Part shown: in pieces, positions 18,296 to 27,429 of the stretch
Layout of the letters: every line of letters begins with the position of its first letter
Position numbering within the stretch: position 1 is the stretch's first letter
NCBI RefSeq assembly: GCF_920987055.1
Contig: NZ_CAKLBX010000001.1
Span: 1,412,501-1,476,500 of the forward strand
Direction of reading: 5' to 3'
DNA from: Novosphingobium sp. CECT 9465
Lineage (GTDB): Bacteria > Pseudomonadota > Alphaproteobacteria > Sphingomonadales > Sphingomonadaceae
DNA length: 64,000 nucleotides
Notes under the pieces: generated by a model
What the model saw: the letters and a program-made list of their open reading frames with translations, nothing else
The model's database searches: none
What the model was told of the DNA's origin: nothing
Translations under genes and position numbers: made by a program

Positions 18296-18658
18296 ATGGA
18301 CGATCTCAACGCACAGGTCTGGGCTGTCGATGCGCTTGGAGCCTTGGCGCACGAAACCCGGCTCTCGGTGTTCCGCATGCTGGTCAAGACTGGCCCTGAA
18401 GGCATGATCGCAGGCGCTATCGCCGAACATCAAAGCGTGCCGCCTTCCACCATGTCGCATCATCTTGCCACGCTGGAGCGTGCCGGGCTGGTCCAGTCGG
18501 AGCGCGAAAGCCGGCTGATCCATTACCGCGCCGACTATCCGGGTATGCGCCGTCTGCTTCTGTTCCTGATGCAGGACTGCTGCCAGGGCGCGCCGGAAAT
18601 GTGCGGCGATCTGATGGCCGATCTGGCCTGTAACCCATCCCAACCCCAAGACGCCTGA
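18296..18658 (+). CDS. arsR: Second ArsR-type repressor (rightward operon)
   Basis: 120-residue winged-helix repressor (LAHETRLSVFRMLV...PSTMSHHLATLERAGLV). It lacks the CVC site of the other ArsR. Instead it has a C-terminal DCCQGAPEMC cluster, a pattern seen in alphaproteobacterial ArsR proteins whose As(III) site is C-terminal. ATG 18296 has GAAAGG 8 nt upstream and is preferred over GTG 18287. It is 8 nt before the arsenate reductase gene and so leads the rightward operon. Confidence 0.9.
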   Translation: MDDLNAQVWAVDALGALAHETRLSVFRMLVKTGPEGMIAGAIAEHQSVPPSTMSHHLATLERAGLVQSERESRLIHYRADYPGMRRLLLFLMQDCCQGAPEMCGDLMADLACNPSQPQDA

Positions 18659-18666
18659 GGCTTCAA

Positions 18667-19182
18667 ATGGCTGACAAGATCTACAACGTCCTGTTCCTGT
18701 GCACCGGCAACAGCGCCCGCTCTATCCTGGGCGAAGCGGTGATGAACAAGCTTGGCGCAGGCCGGTTCAAGGCCTGGAGCGCTGGCAGCCAGCCCAAGGG
18801 CGAGGTTCATCCCATGGCGCTCTCGGTGCTGAACGGCATGGGCTACGACACCAGCGGTATGTATTCGAAAAGCTGGAGCGAGTTCTCCAAGCCCGGTTCG
18901 CCGGAATTCGATTTCATCTTCACCGTTTGCGACAGCGCTGCTGGTGAGACATGCCCGGTCTGGATCGGGCATCCGATGACCGCGCACTGGGGCATCGAAG
19001 ATCCGGCAGCTGTTGAGGGCGAAGGCCAGCGCGACGCCTTTCTGCAGGCCTTGCGCTACCTCACTAACCGCATCTCGCTGTTCCTGACATTGCCGCATGC
19101 CAGCATCGACGAGATGGCGATGAAGCAGAAGCTCAAGGAAATTGGCAAGGCCGAAGGCGCTAGCAGCGGAGCGAGCGCGTGA
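18667..19182 (+). CDS. arsC: Arsenate reductase, low-molecular-weight phosphatase type
   Basis: 171-residue ArsC of the LMW tyrosine-phosphatase fold. The P-loop is CTGNSARS with nucleophile Cys12 and Arg18, and downstream Cys residues (FTVCDSAAGETCP) suit the thioredoxin-coupled disulfide cascade. Reduces As(V) to As(III) for export by Acr3. Its stop overlaps the next start (GTGA), so the two arsenate reductases are translationally coupled. Confidence 0.93.
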   Translation: MADKIYNVLFLCTGNSARSILGEAVMNKLGAGRFKAWSAGSQPKGEVHPMALSVLNGMGYDTSGMYSKSWSEFSKPGSPEFDFIFTVCDSAAGETCPVWIGHPMTAHWGIEDPAAVEGEGQRDAFLQALRYLTNRISLFLTLPHASIDEMAMKQKLKEIGKAEGASSGASA

Positions 19183-19607
19183 CCGACATCGTAATCTATC
19201 ACAACCCGGAATGCGGGACCTCGCGCAACACGCTGGCCATGATCCGCAATGCGGGCATCGAGCCGCACGTTGTCGAATACCTCAAGACACCGCCTTCGCG
19301 TGCCTTGCTCGAAAGCCTGATCGAACGGGCCGGCATCGCCCCACGCGCGCTGCTGCGCGAAAAGGATACACCCTACGCGGAACTGGGCCTAGACAATCCT
19401 GATCTCACCGATGCGCAGTTGATCGACGCGATGATGGAACATCCCATCCTGATCAACCGCCCGCTGGTGGTCTCGCCGCTTGGCGTGAAGCTGTGCCGCC
19501 CGTCGGAAGAGGTCCTCGACCTCATTCCTGCCGCCCAGCGCGCTGCTTTCGCCAAGGAAGATGGCGAGCAGGTCATCGACGCCGCCGGCAATCGCGTCGC
19601 CGGCTGA
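19179..19607 (+). CDS. arsC: Arsenate reductase, glutaredoxin-dependent type
   Basis: 142-residue ArsC of the ArsC/Spx thioredoxin-like fold. Catalytic Cys12 is in NPECGTSRN, and the arsenate-binding Arg in the loop [10 protein letters not shown] is present. It is evolutionarily unrelated to the preceding LMW-type enzyme but does the same reaction with glutathione/glutaredoxin. Having both gives two electron sources. Starts with GTG overlapping the previous stop by 4 nt. Confidence 0.93.
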   Translation: MTDIVIYHNPECGTSRNTLAMIRNAGIEPHVVEYLKTPPSRALLESLIERAGIAPRALLREKDTPYAELGLDNPDLTDAQLIDAMMEHPILINRPLVVSPLGVKLCRPSEEVLDLIPAAQRAAFAKEDGEQVIDAAGNRVAG

Positions 19608-19620
19608 AGCAGGAACGACA

Positions 19621-20694
19621 ATGACCGCCCAGCCCAAGCGCGAACGCCTGTCGTTCCTTGATCGCTATCTGACCTTGTGGATATTCCTCGCCATGGCGCT
19701 GGGCGTCGGGCTGGGGTCGACGTTCGAGGGCCTGCCTAAGGCCATCGACAGCCTTTCGTGGGGCAGCACCAACATTCCCATCGCCATCGGCCTGATTCTG
19801 ATGATGTATCCGCCGCTAGCCCGTGTGCGATACGAGGAACTGCCGCGCGTGTTCGAGGACAAGCGGGTGCTGGCGATCTCGCTGATCCAGAACTGGATCA
19901 TCGGGCCAGTGCTGATGTTTGCGCTGGCGGTTATCTTCCTCTCGGACAAGCCGGAATATATGACCGGCCTGATTCTGATCGGCCTTGCGCGCTGCATTGC
20001 CATGGTGATCGTCTGGAATCAGCTGGCCAAGGGCGACAACCAGTATGTCGCGGCGCTCGTGGCGTTCAACTCGATCTTCCAGATTCTGTTCTTCAGCGTC
20101 TACGCCTGGTTCTTCCTCGCCTTTCTGCCACCCCTGTTCGGCTTGGAAGGCAGCGTGATCGATGTCAGCTTCTGGACGATTGCCGAAGCTGTCCTGATCT
20201 ATCTCGGCATCCCGTTCCTTGCGGGATACCTGACTCGCAAATGGCTGGCGAAGGCCAAGGGCGATGAATGGTATGAGCGAACCTTCCTGCCGCTGATCGG
20301 CCCCATCACGCTGATCGCCCTGCTGTTCACCATCACCGCGATGTTCAGCCTGAAAGGCGGCGAGATCCTCACGCTGCCCGGCGACACCATCCGTATCGCC
20401 ATTCCGCTGACGATCTACTTTGTGGTCCAGTTCAGCATCAGTTTCTTCATGGGGAAGCTGATTGCCAGCGATTATCCGCGGACTACGGCAGTGGCGTTCA
20501 CGGCAGCGGGCAACAATTTCGAGCTGGCAATTGCTGTGGCCATTGCCGCCTTCGGGCTGGCTTCGCCAGTAGCCTTCGCCGCCGTTATCGGCCCACTGGT
20601 CGAAGTGCCGGTGCTGATCCTGCTGGTGAACGTTGCCTTCTGGTTCGGGCGGCGCTGGTTCCCTGACAGCGTTCCGGTAGATTCGCGGGGATGA
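19621..20694 (+). CDS. acr3: Arsenite efflux transporter, ACR3 family
   Basis: 357-residue inner-membrane protein with about 10 helices. The membrane-embedded Cys in [16 protein letters not shown] and the later [15 protein letters not shown] block are hallmarks of ACR3/ArsB-1 As(III) exporters. ATG 19621 lies 13 nt after the previous stop; a longer open frame from 19561 runs within the arsC coding sequence and is rejected. Its stop overlaps the ynfA start. Confidence 0.95.
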   Translation: MTAQPKRERLSFLDRYLTLWIFLAMALGVGLGSTFEGLPKAIDSLSWGSTNIPIAIGLILMMYPPLARVRYEELPRVFEDKRVLAISLIQNWIIGPVLMFALAVIFLSDKPEYMTGLILIGLARCIAMVIVWNQLAKGDNQYVAALVAFNSIFQILFFSVYAWFFLAFLPPLFGLEGSVIDVSFWTIAEAVLIYLGIPFLAGYLTRKWLAKAKGDEWYERTFLPLIGPITLIALLFTITAMFSLKGGEILTLPGDTIRIAIPLTIYFVVQFSISFFMGKLIASDYPRTTAVAFTAAGNNFELAIAVAIAAFGLASPVAFAAVIGPLVEVPVLILLVNVAFWFGRRWFPDSVPVDSRG

Positions 20695-21032
20695 ACATTG
20701 CTTCAGCTCCGGCGCTCGGTATCTTCGTTGCTGCCGCCTTCTTCGAGATCGCGGGCTGCTTCGCCTTCTGGGCGTGTCTCAGACTGGGCAAATCGATCTG
20801 GTGGCTCGCGCCGGGAACGGCTTCGCTGGTGATCTTCGCGTGGTTGCTGACACTGGCACCAACCGATGCGGCGGGGCGCGCTTATGCCGTCTACGGCGGC
20901 GTCTATATCGCCGCATCGCTGGCCTGGCTTTGGGTCGTCGAACGCCAGCAGCCTGACCGCTGGGATTTCATTGGAGCTGCAGTCTGCATTCTAGGCGCGG
21001 CCATCATCCTGTTTGCGCCGCGAACGGCGTGA
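20691..21032 (+). CDS. YnfA/UPF0060 family small membrane protein
   Basis: 113 residues with four membrane helices and the family pattern [18 protein letters not shown]...[19 protein letters not shown]0060 proteins have an SMR-like fold and often travel in metal or arsenic operons; the substrate is not established by sequence. Overlaps the acr3 stop (ATGA). Confidence 0.9.
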   Translation: MNIASAPALGIFVAAAFFEIAGCFAFWACLRLGKSIWWLAPGTASLVIFAWLLTLAPTDAAGRAYAVYGGVYIAASLAWLWVVERQQPDRWDFIGAAVCILGAAIILFAPRTA

Positions 21033-21048
21033 TGGAGTTCGTTTGAAT

Positions 21049-21804
21049 ATGTCCGAGTATCCTCGTCTGCGCGCGCTTGCCGATCCAGGCCTGCTTCCTG
21101 CACTCAAGCCCGAATATGCTCATCGCCGTCCTGCACTGGGCCTAGGCGAGCTCGATCCACCACCGCGCATATTGCTGCTTTACGGTTCTTTGCGCGAACG
21201 CTCCTATTCGCGTCTCGTCGTCGAGGAAGCCGCTCGGCTGCTGCAGTTTTTTGGCTGCGATACGCGGATATTCGATCCTTCCGATCTGCCCTTGCCGGAC
21301 CAGGTTGACGGCGACGATCACCCGGCCGTGCATGAGCTGCGCGAACATTCGTTGTGGTCGGAAGGCCAGGTCTGGTGCAGCCCGGAACGGCACGGCCAGA
21401 TCACCGGGATCATGAAGACGCAGATCGATCATCTGCCCCTGGCCTACAAGGGCTTGCGCCCCACCCAGGGCCGCACGCTCGCGGTGATGCAGGTCAGCGC
21501 CGGATCGCAAAGCTTCAACAGCGTTAACTCGTTGCGCATTCTTGGGCGCTGGATGCGGATGTTCACGATTCCCAACCAGTCTTCCGTGGCCAAGGCCTAT
21601 GAGGAGTTCGACGACGCGGGCCGGATGAAGCCGTCAAGCTACTACGATCGGATCGTGGACGTGGTCGAGGAACTGGTGCGCTTTACCGTCCTCCTGCGCC
21701 CCCATGCCGAGCAACTCGTGGACCGCTATTCCGAGCGGGTTGACGGGAACAAGCCGGTTCCGGCGGCGAGCGGCATCCTCGCCTCGATCGGCCCTGCCGC
21801 CTGA
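21049..21804 (+). CDS. arsH: ArsH NADPH-dependent FMN reductase
   Basis: 251 residues. The flavodoxin-like core has [13 protein letters not shown] (FMN phosphate loop) and [20 protein letters not shown], both strongly conserved in ArsH. It oxidises trivalent organoarsenicals to less toxic pentavalent forms using NADPH. ATG 21049 is used; an open extension to 21013 overlaps ynfA. It is the last gene of the rightward ars operon. Confidence 0.95.
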   Translation: MSEYPRLRALADPGLLPALKPEYAHRRPALGLGELDPPPRILLLYGSLRERSYSRLVVEEAARLLQFFGCDTRIFDPSDLPLPDQVDGDDHPAVHELREHSLWSEGQVWCSPERHGQITGIMKTQIDHLPLAYKGLRPTQGRTLAVMQVSAGSQSFNSVNSLRILGRWMRMFTIPNQSSVAKAYEEFDDAGRMKPSSYYDRIVDVVEELVRFTVLLRPHAEQLVDRYSERVDGNKPVPAASGILASIGPAA

Positions 21805-21827
21805 CCGGAGCGGCGTGGTTGAACATT

Positions 21828-21909
21828 GGCCTGTTCCCAGCTAACAGGCCGCCAACCGCAAGGACCCGGTGAAAGACCGGGTGGCTATTCCGGCCGCCGA
21901 TCCGCCGGA
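21828..21909 (+). ncRNA. Three-hairpin structured leader of the sulP gene
   Basis: Between arsH and sulP lie three consecutive perfect stem-loops: GGCCTGTT/AACAGGCC (21828-21850, 7-nt loop), ACCCGGT/ACCGGGT (21864-21882, loop GAAAG), and TCCGGC/GCCGGA (21889-21909). They end 67 nt before the sulP start and are not followed by a U tract, so a cis-regulatory RNA is more likely than a terminator. Structured 'sul' leader motifs upstream of sulP genes have been described in alphaproteobacteria; whether this is one needs a covariance search. Confidence 0.55.
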
Positions 21910-21975
21910 CAACATCATGCACGAACGAATATCTCAACCGCGCTTTGGCGCGCATCGTGCTTTTGTGGATTTGCA

Positions 21976-23478
21976 ATGACTGACCGTTTTGAAAACTATC
22001 GCCGCGAGTGGTTCGCGGGCGGAGCAGGTTTGCGGGCCGATGTGCTGGCGGGCATTGTCGTGGCCCTTGCGCTCATTCCCGAAGCCATCGGCTTCTCGAT
22101 CATCGCCGGTGTCGATCCGCGCGTCGGGCTTTATGCCTCGGTTGCCATCGCCATCGCCATCGTCATCTCGCTCGTCGGCGGCCGGCCCGGCATGATCTCC
22201 GCCGCAACCGCAGCGGTTGCCGTGGTGGTTATCCCCCTCGTGCGCGATCATGGCGTCGAATATCTCTTTGCAGCGACCATCCTGATGGGCGTGATTCAGG
22301 CCATCGCCGGCCTGCTGCGGCTCGACCTGCTCATGCAGTTCGTTTCACGATCGGTCATCACCGGGTTCGTCAACGCGCTGGCCATCCTGATCTTCATGGC
22401 GCAGCTGCCGCAGCTCACCGGCGTTGGCTGGGAGACTTATGCCATGGTGGCGGGCGGCCTTGCCATCATCTACCTGTTCCCGCGATTGACTACTGCCGTG
22501 CCATCGCCGCTGGTGGCCATTCTCGTGCTGACCGCCATAAGCATCGGCATGGGGCTTTCGGTGAACACCGTGGGCGACATGGGCAAGCTGCCTGAGGGGC
22601 TGCCAAGCCTCGTTCTGCCGGACGTGCCCCTCAACTGGGAAACCCTGCGGATCATCGCGCCCTATTCGCTGACCATGGCTGCGGTCGGCCTGCTCGAATC
22701 GCTGCTGACGGCCCAGATCGTCGACGACATGACCCATACCGACAGCGACAAGCGCCGCGAGTGCATGGGCCAGGGCGGCGCCAACATCGTTGCCGCGCTG
22801 TTCGGCGGCATGGGCGGCTGCGCGATGATCGGACAGTCGGTAATCAACGTGACCTCTGGCGGGCGACGCCGCCTGTCTACCTTCGTCGCGGGCGCGTTTC
22901 TGCTGTTCATGCTGGCCGTGCTGGGGCCGTGGGTCGGCCGTGTGCCGATGCCCGCGCTGGTCGCGGTGATGATCATGGTCTCGATCGGTACCTTCTCATG
23001 GAACTCGATCCCCAATCTGCGACGCCATCCACCGACGTCCTCGGTCGTCATGCTGGTGACCGTGGCCGTCGTGGTGTCCACGCACGATCTCTCGCTGGGC
23101 GTGCTGGCGGGCGTGCTACTGTCGGGCATCTTCTTTGCGGGCAAGGTCCAGCGCATGTTCGCGGTCGATCGCGAGGTCTCTTCCGATGGCCGCACCGCAA
23201 TCTACCGTGTGCGCGGCGAAATCTTCTTCGCTTCGGTCGAGCGGTTTACCCGTGCCTTCCACGTTGAGGATCGTGCGGATACCGTAACGATTGATGTATC
23301 ACACGGCCATTTCTGGGATATCTCGGCTGTGGGAGCACTCGACAAGATTGTGGCCCGCCTGCGCCGTGATGGTCGCGAGGTCGAAGTGCTCGGCTACAAT
23401 GAAGCCAGTGCGGACATTGTCGACCGGTTTGCGCTACACGACAAGACCGGGTTCGAACTGGGCGCGGTGCCTCACTGA
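21976..23478 (+). CDS. SulP family anion transporter with STAS domain
   Basis: 500 residues from ATG 21976. About 10-12 membrane helices begin with [35 protein letters not shown], the SulP signature. A cytoplasmic STAS domain occupies residues about 390-490 ([13 protein letters not shown]...[21 protein letters not shown]). Family members move sulfate, bicarbonate or other anions. The upstream open frame to 21826 runs through the leader hairpins and is not coding. A link to the ars operon is only positional. Confidence 0.93.
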   Translation: MTDRFENYRREWFAGGAGLRADVLAGIVVALALIPEAIGFSIIAGVDPRVGLYASVAIAIAIVISLVGGRPGMISAATAAVAVVVIPLVRDHGVEYLFAATILMGVIQAIAGLLRLDLLMQFVSRSVITGFVNALAILIFMAQLPQLTGVGWETYAMVAGGLAIIYLFPRLTTAVPSPLVAILVLTAISIGMGLSVNTVGDMGKLPEGLPSLVLPDVPLNWETLRIIAPYSLTMAAVGLLESLLTAQIVDDMTHTDSDKRRECMGQGGANIVAALFGGMGGCAMIGQSVINVTSGGRRRLSTFVAGAFLLFMLAVLGPWVGRVPMPALVAVMIMVSIGTFSWNSIPNLRRHPPTSSVVMLVTVAVVVSTHDLSLGVLAGVLLSGIFFAGKVQRMFAVDREVSSDGRTAIYRVRGEIFFASVERFTRAFHVEDRADTVTIDVSHGHFWDISAVGALDKIVARLRRDGREVEVLGYNEASADIVDRFALHDKTGFELGAVPH

Positions 23479-23659
23479 CCTCGTTCGTGCCGAATGATGC
23501 GTCAGGCCTGCGCGTCTCTTGAAGACCGACCACAACGGTCGTCTAACTATCGTCAACCGACCGTTCGGCGAAATTCACCAAGATTGACGGAGCGTTGGAT
23601 CGCAAGCCTGGCGAACCGGTCAGGACATGGAAATGACAGAAATGGGTGGGTAGAACACT

Positions 23660-23699
23660 AGACGCAGAAATTGCTTGTAAATAGACGCAAGGTTTGCTT
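23660..23699 (+). promoter_or_regulatory. Two direct repeats upstream of the MerR-like gene
   Basis: The pattern TAGACGCA-n4-TTGCTT occurs twice in tandem (23660-23676 and 23683-23699, 23-nt period), ending 11 nt before the start at 23711. Two helical-turn-spaced copies at this position suggest an autoregulatory operator, though the partner is inferred. Confidence 0.5.
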
Positions 23700-23710
23700 C
23701 TTTTGTTCAA

Positions 23711-24547
23711 ATGGATACCAGCCTCTATCCCAGGGACCTGTTCACACGGGTCCAGATCGCCCGGATGACGGGCATCGACGACAGCACTCTCAACTACTGG
23801 ATGCGCGAAGGCCTCCTGCGCGCCGCCGAAGGTGGTACAGGGCGAGGCAGCCATCGCCGATTTGAATATCGCGAGGTGAGTTTGGCTGCCCTTTTGCAGC
23901 AACTACGCGGCTTCGGCATTGGAACGCCGTCACTCGCCGCGATCGCGCGGCGGTTCCACGAAGCGGTAGACTGGATGGAGACCAACGGTATCTCACAAGC
24001 CAATCTCTACGTCATTTGGGATCTACTCAGAATACAAAAGGAATTCGTACGGGAGGGGCGCATCGCCCGGCACGTTTCCGGTCAAGAAGATGAACTGTGG
24101 TTTGCGGAGTTCGAGAAATACCGGAAAGGGTTGGTGACCTGGGTCGAACTGACCTGGGAGCAGGCACTTGCTTACGATTTCCGTCCTCGCCCCAATCGGG
24201 GGGCCCAGCCACAGCCAAGCGCAAAGGAGGTCGCGCTGGTCAGATCATGGACCTCAGAAGCTGATTTTCAATTCTACGCCCAGATGGAGCGATACTGGGA
24301 AGCCATTTCTCACATTAGCTTTGAAGAACCAAAGGATCCTCAAGGGGACGGCACGTTCTTCTTTCGAATGGATGAAGCCGGAGAGTGGCACTTGTCTGAA
24401 GAGATAAGGTCGCGCTGCCCTGGAGTAGGGGTCAGCTTCATCGGCATTGACATGGCTATGCTAACGTATCGTCTGTGGAGCGGTTGGGCGGAAGCGAGCG
24501 GATCTGCGTTGGCCGCCAAAAATCGCTCGAGACGGTGGACGCAGTGA
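23711..24547 (+). CDS. MerR-type HTH protein with unknown C-terminal domain
   Basis: 278 residues. Positions 12-80 form a MerR-like winged helix (TRVQIARMTGIDDSTLNYWMREGLL, then SHRRFEYREVSLAALL). The rest is rich in aromatic residues and shows no known effector domain, no Cys pair and no membrane helix. It is co-translated with the small membrane protein at 24544 (GTGA overlap). Likely an autoregulated controller of that unit. Confidence 0.75.
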   Translation: MDTSLYPRDLFTRVQIARMTGIDDSTLNYWMREGLLRAAEGGTGRGSHRRFEYREVSLAALLQQLRGFGIGTPSLAAIARRFHEAVDWMETNGISQANLYVIWDLLRIQKEFVREGRIARHVSGQEDELWFAEFEKYRKGLVTWVELTWEQALAYDFRPRPNRGAQPQPSAKEVALVRSWTSEADFQFYAQMERYWEAISHISFEEPKDPQGDGTFFFRMDEAGEWHLSEEIRSRCPGVGVSFIGIDMAMLTYRLWSGWAEASGSALAAKNRSRRWTQ

Positions 24548-24729
24548 GCGACGCGGCCCAGATCATCGTTGCAACCGGCGTGGGCATCCTGCTGACCCTG
24601 TTGGGGCTTGGGTGGGTTATCTGGGCCTTGCGCTGCGATCCCAAACGTTCGCATTATCGACTTCCTTCGATCGCGGCATTGATGGCGCCGATCATCACTG
24701 CTCTGTTCCTATGGGGGAAGATCAAGTGA
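24544..24729 (+). CDS. Small two-helix membrane protein
   Basis: 61 residues: helix 1 (IIVATGVGILLTLLGLGWVIW), a short basic loop with RCDPKRSHYR, and helix 2 (SIAALMAPIITALFLWG). It starts with GTG overlapping the stop of the MerR-like gene. It could be a sensor partner or a small toxin-like membrane protein; the sequence does not decide. Confidence 0.6.
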   Translation: MSDAAQIIVATGVGILLTLLGLGWVIWALRCDPKRSHYRLPSIAALMAPIITALFLWGKIK

Positions 24730-24831
24730 CAGCCGGTGGCTTGAGGTTGCCCTGCTTGCCGACATTGGTTTATTTGCGGCTTCACCACATCGCCCGATCT
24801 TCCAACCCGGTTTGACCTTTTGGTGCCTGCA

Positions 24832-25041
24832 ATGACTGCCACTCGAATCCACCCAGAAACTGGTGAACGGCTGACGCGAGACGTTCGCTCCCAAACAGTC
24901 GCGTTCGGGGCCTTGTCACGAGTGGTAGAGGTCGGTGGCTGGTACCCTGATCACGCGGGAGACTCGCTCCATACCGGCCAGGACCTTCTCGAAGCAGATC
25001 GCGTTTTTCGTGAACTGAAGGCGGCCGCCACGCGCGCATAA
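24832..25041 (+). CDS. Small MqsA N-terminal-like protein (copy 2)
   Basis: 69 residues, clearly paralogous to the 10354-10551 gene: both share HPETG.LTR..R, a central V..GWY.D...DS.H.G.DL, and end F..LKA. ATG 24832 is used because it aligns with copy 1. It stands alone about 100 nt after the membrane protein. Function unknown. Confidence 0.7.
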   Translation: MTATRIHPETGERLTRDVRSQTVAFGALSRVVEVGGWYPDHAGDSLHTGQDLLEADRVFRELKAAATRA

Positions 25042-25094
25042 GGCAGCGAACGATAAGAGCATAGGCTGACGGGAGGCAGCCCCACTGCGCGCTC

Positions 25095-25682
25095 TCAATC
25101 GCAAGCTCTTAGACCCGCCGACGTTGCTTCCGCGATATAGGCGCGATAGGCGTAATTGATCAGGTCCCGAACCAGCTCAAGGAGGCCGCCGGTCGGCAGG
25201 CCGTCGAACGGATCACCGTGCGCCAGCGAATTTCGCCGTTCGGCTAAAGTGGGATGTGTGACACCCGTCAACTGACCGATCGCTGATCCATTGCACCGCG
25301 TCACCATCGGAATATCGCGGTCGGTGAGGCCGTCGACTTCCACCATATGCTTGAGCAGTGCGGCGAAGCGGCGCTTGCTCTTGGCAACCTTGCCGCCATA
25401 GCAGTCCATCATAGCCAGCTCGAGCGCTACTAACGCGGCAAGCTCTCCAGCCTTGATCAAGGTGAAGTCGACCCATCCCAAAAGATACAGCGTCTGCGCC
25501 CGCGCGAATTTCGCTTGGACAATTTGCGGGATTCTCGGGTCGATACTGAGGCCGTCGATGAAAATCCGCCATTCCATCGACCGCGTAAACTTCAGAAACG
25601 CGCCTGCATCGCCTTGCGCGGGCCATGCCAGCACCAGCGGTTCTTCCCGATCCTGTAACGCGATGTGGGAACCGTGCATCAT
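25095..25682 (-). CDS. HEPN-like hypothetical protein
   Basis: 195 residues, mainly helical. The segment ERRNSLAHGDPF contains R-x4-H with the RN..AH core typical of HEPN ribonuclease domains, and helical packing on both sides fits. No MNT-type partner adjoins it. It opens the leftward block of defence-type genes. The assignment rests on one motif and secondary structure. Confidence 0.6.
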   Translation of the reverse strand: MMHGSHIALQDREEPLVLAWPAQGDAGAFLKFTRSMEWRIFIDGLSIDPRIPQIVQAKFARAQTLYLLGWVDFTLIKAGELAALVALELAMMDCYGGKVAKSKRRFAALLKHMVEVDGLTDRDIPMVTRCNGSAIGQLTGVTHPTLAERRNSLAHGDPFDGLPTGGLLELVRDLINYAYRAYIAEATSAGLRACD

Positions 25683-25770
25683 GATTCCGATCTATAAGAG
25701 GTAGATCATTCTGTCCGCCCACAGACGATTCTCGATACGCTTTGGAGCGTCGAGAATAACGGCCTGGCGG

Positions 25771-26514
25771 TCATTCATCGGCGGGCTCCACGGCGTCGAT
25801 ATAGAATGCTCCGCCTTTCCAGTCGCGCATGACGCCAGCTTCCTTGGCCTCCTCATATTTCGCCTTACAGAAGCAGCGAACCTCACCATCGACCTCGATC
25901 TTGACCGCAAGATCTTTTCCCTCCGGCTCGTCATCGCAAAGACCGATGACCCGGCGTTCCAGCGTGATCGCGCCGTCATCGATGCGGCTACCGCGGATGC
26001 AATGGAACGCTATGGGCGTAACTGGCGCGCGCCCATAGATTGCCGCCTCCGGATAGAAGCCGATCCTGACATCGGCGGTAGGGAGCCCCGCAGGCAGGTC
26101 GAACGATCTCGGAAGGATACGCCGAGCGGTGATCTTGCCCCACTCGCTTAGGTCACCGAACCGTTCGAAACCTTGGCGCTGCCAGAATGTCCACGAGTTT
26201 CGCGGCGAACATTCGATCGACAGGACATTCACATTGTCGTCCATCGCCCGCTTCATTGATGCCGCGAATAACGCATCCCCCAGCCCCTGCCTGCGGCAGT
26301 CCTTGCGGACGCTGACAATGTCAGGCGCATAGTCGCCTACCTGCACGGCCACGGCCTCATCATCGCGACGAATGACCCATAGGTCGCCATGTTCGAGTGC
26401 GCGTTCGATGATCCGCCGGTTGCACCAGAAGCCTTCGCCATCCTCCGCATATTCCCGCTCGAGCCAGGTGAGGACTGCGGCGAGATCGCCGGGCGTTGCC
26501 TTGACGATGTCCAT
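25771..26514 (-). CDS. GNAT-type acetyltransferase with C-terminal extension
   Basis: 247 residues. The first 120 residues have the GNAT fold with the acetyl-CoA loop DCRRQGLGDALF and the WTFWQRQGFERFG terminus. The remaining part, with a Cys pair (RCFCKAKYEEA), is not recognised. It starts 3 nt before the abiEii stop region on the same strand, so it is probably the third gene of the AbiE transcript or expressed with it. Substrate unknown. Confidence 0.75.
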   Translation of the reverse strand: MDIVKATPGDLAAVLTWLEREYAEDGEGFWCNRRIIERALEHGDLWVIRRDDEAVAVQVGDYAPDIVSVRKDCRRQGLGDALFAASMKRAMDDNVNVLSIECSPRNSWTFWQRQGFERFGDLSEWGKITARRILPRSFDLPAGLPTADVRIGFYPEAAIYGRAPVTPIAFHCIRGSRIDDGAITLERRVIGLCDDEPEGKDLAVKIEVDGEVRCFCKAKYEEAKEAGVMRDWKGGAFYIDAVEPADE

Positions 26515-26517
26515 GAA

Positions 26518-27429
26518 TCAACTCTCCCACGGGCCACCGGGACGCCAGCGCCCCTCAAAGGTCGCGCCGCGAGCCAGGGCTGCGGTTGGCGGCATCACCA
26601 AACGCTCGATCTGCGCCTGAACATCCGGAAACGGCTCCGGCGCGAGCGCAATCTCGGTGCGCCTTAGAAAAGCGGCCCACTGGCCCTGCCTCTCGTCAGC
26701 ATAGGCGGTGGTCAGTGCCGCGGGGATTTTCTCCGGGATTTTCGTCTGGCGCCGCTCGAACGTCGCGGCGATCGCGCGCGCCAGCACGGTGCCGTCGAAT
26801 TCGAAGGTATTGGCGATGGCCCAGAGGTCATAGAAGTCCTTCAGGCGGGTGTTGATCATATCGAGCGCTACCATCGCCTGGAATTTCTCCGCAACGACCG
26901 TTTCGGGCGGATAGGCGCGCAGCTCGGCCATCGGCTGATCGAGCATAGACGGATAGCGGATGTCGACAGGCGCTGGCGTAACGGCATCGCCATAGCCGAT
27001 GTCGACGTGCATTGGCAGCCGTGCGCCCGCGAGCTCCGCCAGAAAGTCGATGCGGACACCCGCATATTCATCCTCCGCCCGCGCGGCAGCGGCCTTGAGC
27101 GTGTCCGGCCGGAATATGATCCCATCATCATCCACCTCAACGGCGAGGATTTCCTGAAATATGGAGGCCAGCGTGTCGGGTGTATTCTCGCCAGCGCCAA
27201 GCAGATCGAGATCGCCGGTCGCGCGATATGGCGCGTCGGCCCACAAACTGAAAAGCATCGCCCCCTTCAGGATGAAACGGTCCCGATATGATGAACGGCT
27301 CAGCCGATAGAGCAGTCGCTCGATGACATAGCGTGTCATCAGCAGCTGTGCGTTTTCCCGTCGGCTTCGCGCCCGCGCTACGAGCCGGTCGCGGACCGAG
27401 ATCGCAACATTCTTCGGTGTTGGCCTCAC
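26518..27429 (-). CDS. abiEii: AbiEii-family nucleotidyltransferase toxin
   Basis: 303 residues from GTG 27429, which overlaps the abiEi stop by 4 nt. The nucleotidyltransferase core is visible (ILKGAMLFSLW, then GDLDLLG about 20 residues later, and VDIGYGD). The C-terminal motif VVAEKFQAMV...RLKDFYDLW is characteristic of AbiEii/AbiGii proteins. AbiEii toxins modify tRNA acceptor ends and cause abortive infection. The frame remains open far upstream inside abiEi, but that extension is not coding. Confidence 0.92.
   Translation of the reverse strand: MRPTPKNVAISVRDRLVARARSRRENAQLLMTRYVIERLLYRLSRSSYRDRFILKGAMLFSLWADAPYRATGDLDLLGAGENTPDTLASIFQEILAVEVDDDGIIFRPDTLKAAAARAEDEYAGVRIDFLAELAGARLPMHVDIGYGDAVTPAPVDIRYPSMLDQPMAELRAYPPETVVAEKFQAMVALDMINTRLKDFYDLWAIANTFEFDGTVLARAIAATFERRQTKIPEKIPAALTTAYADERQGQWAAFLRRTEIALAPEPFPDVQAQIERLVMPPTAALARGATFEGRWRPGGPWES

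Noticed and set aside
21826..21975. N-terminal extension of SulP
   Set aside because: The extension translates three RNA hairpins and the family N-terminus aligns with ATG 21976.
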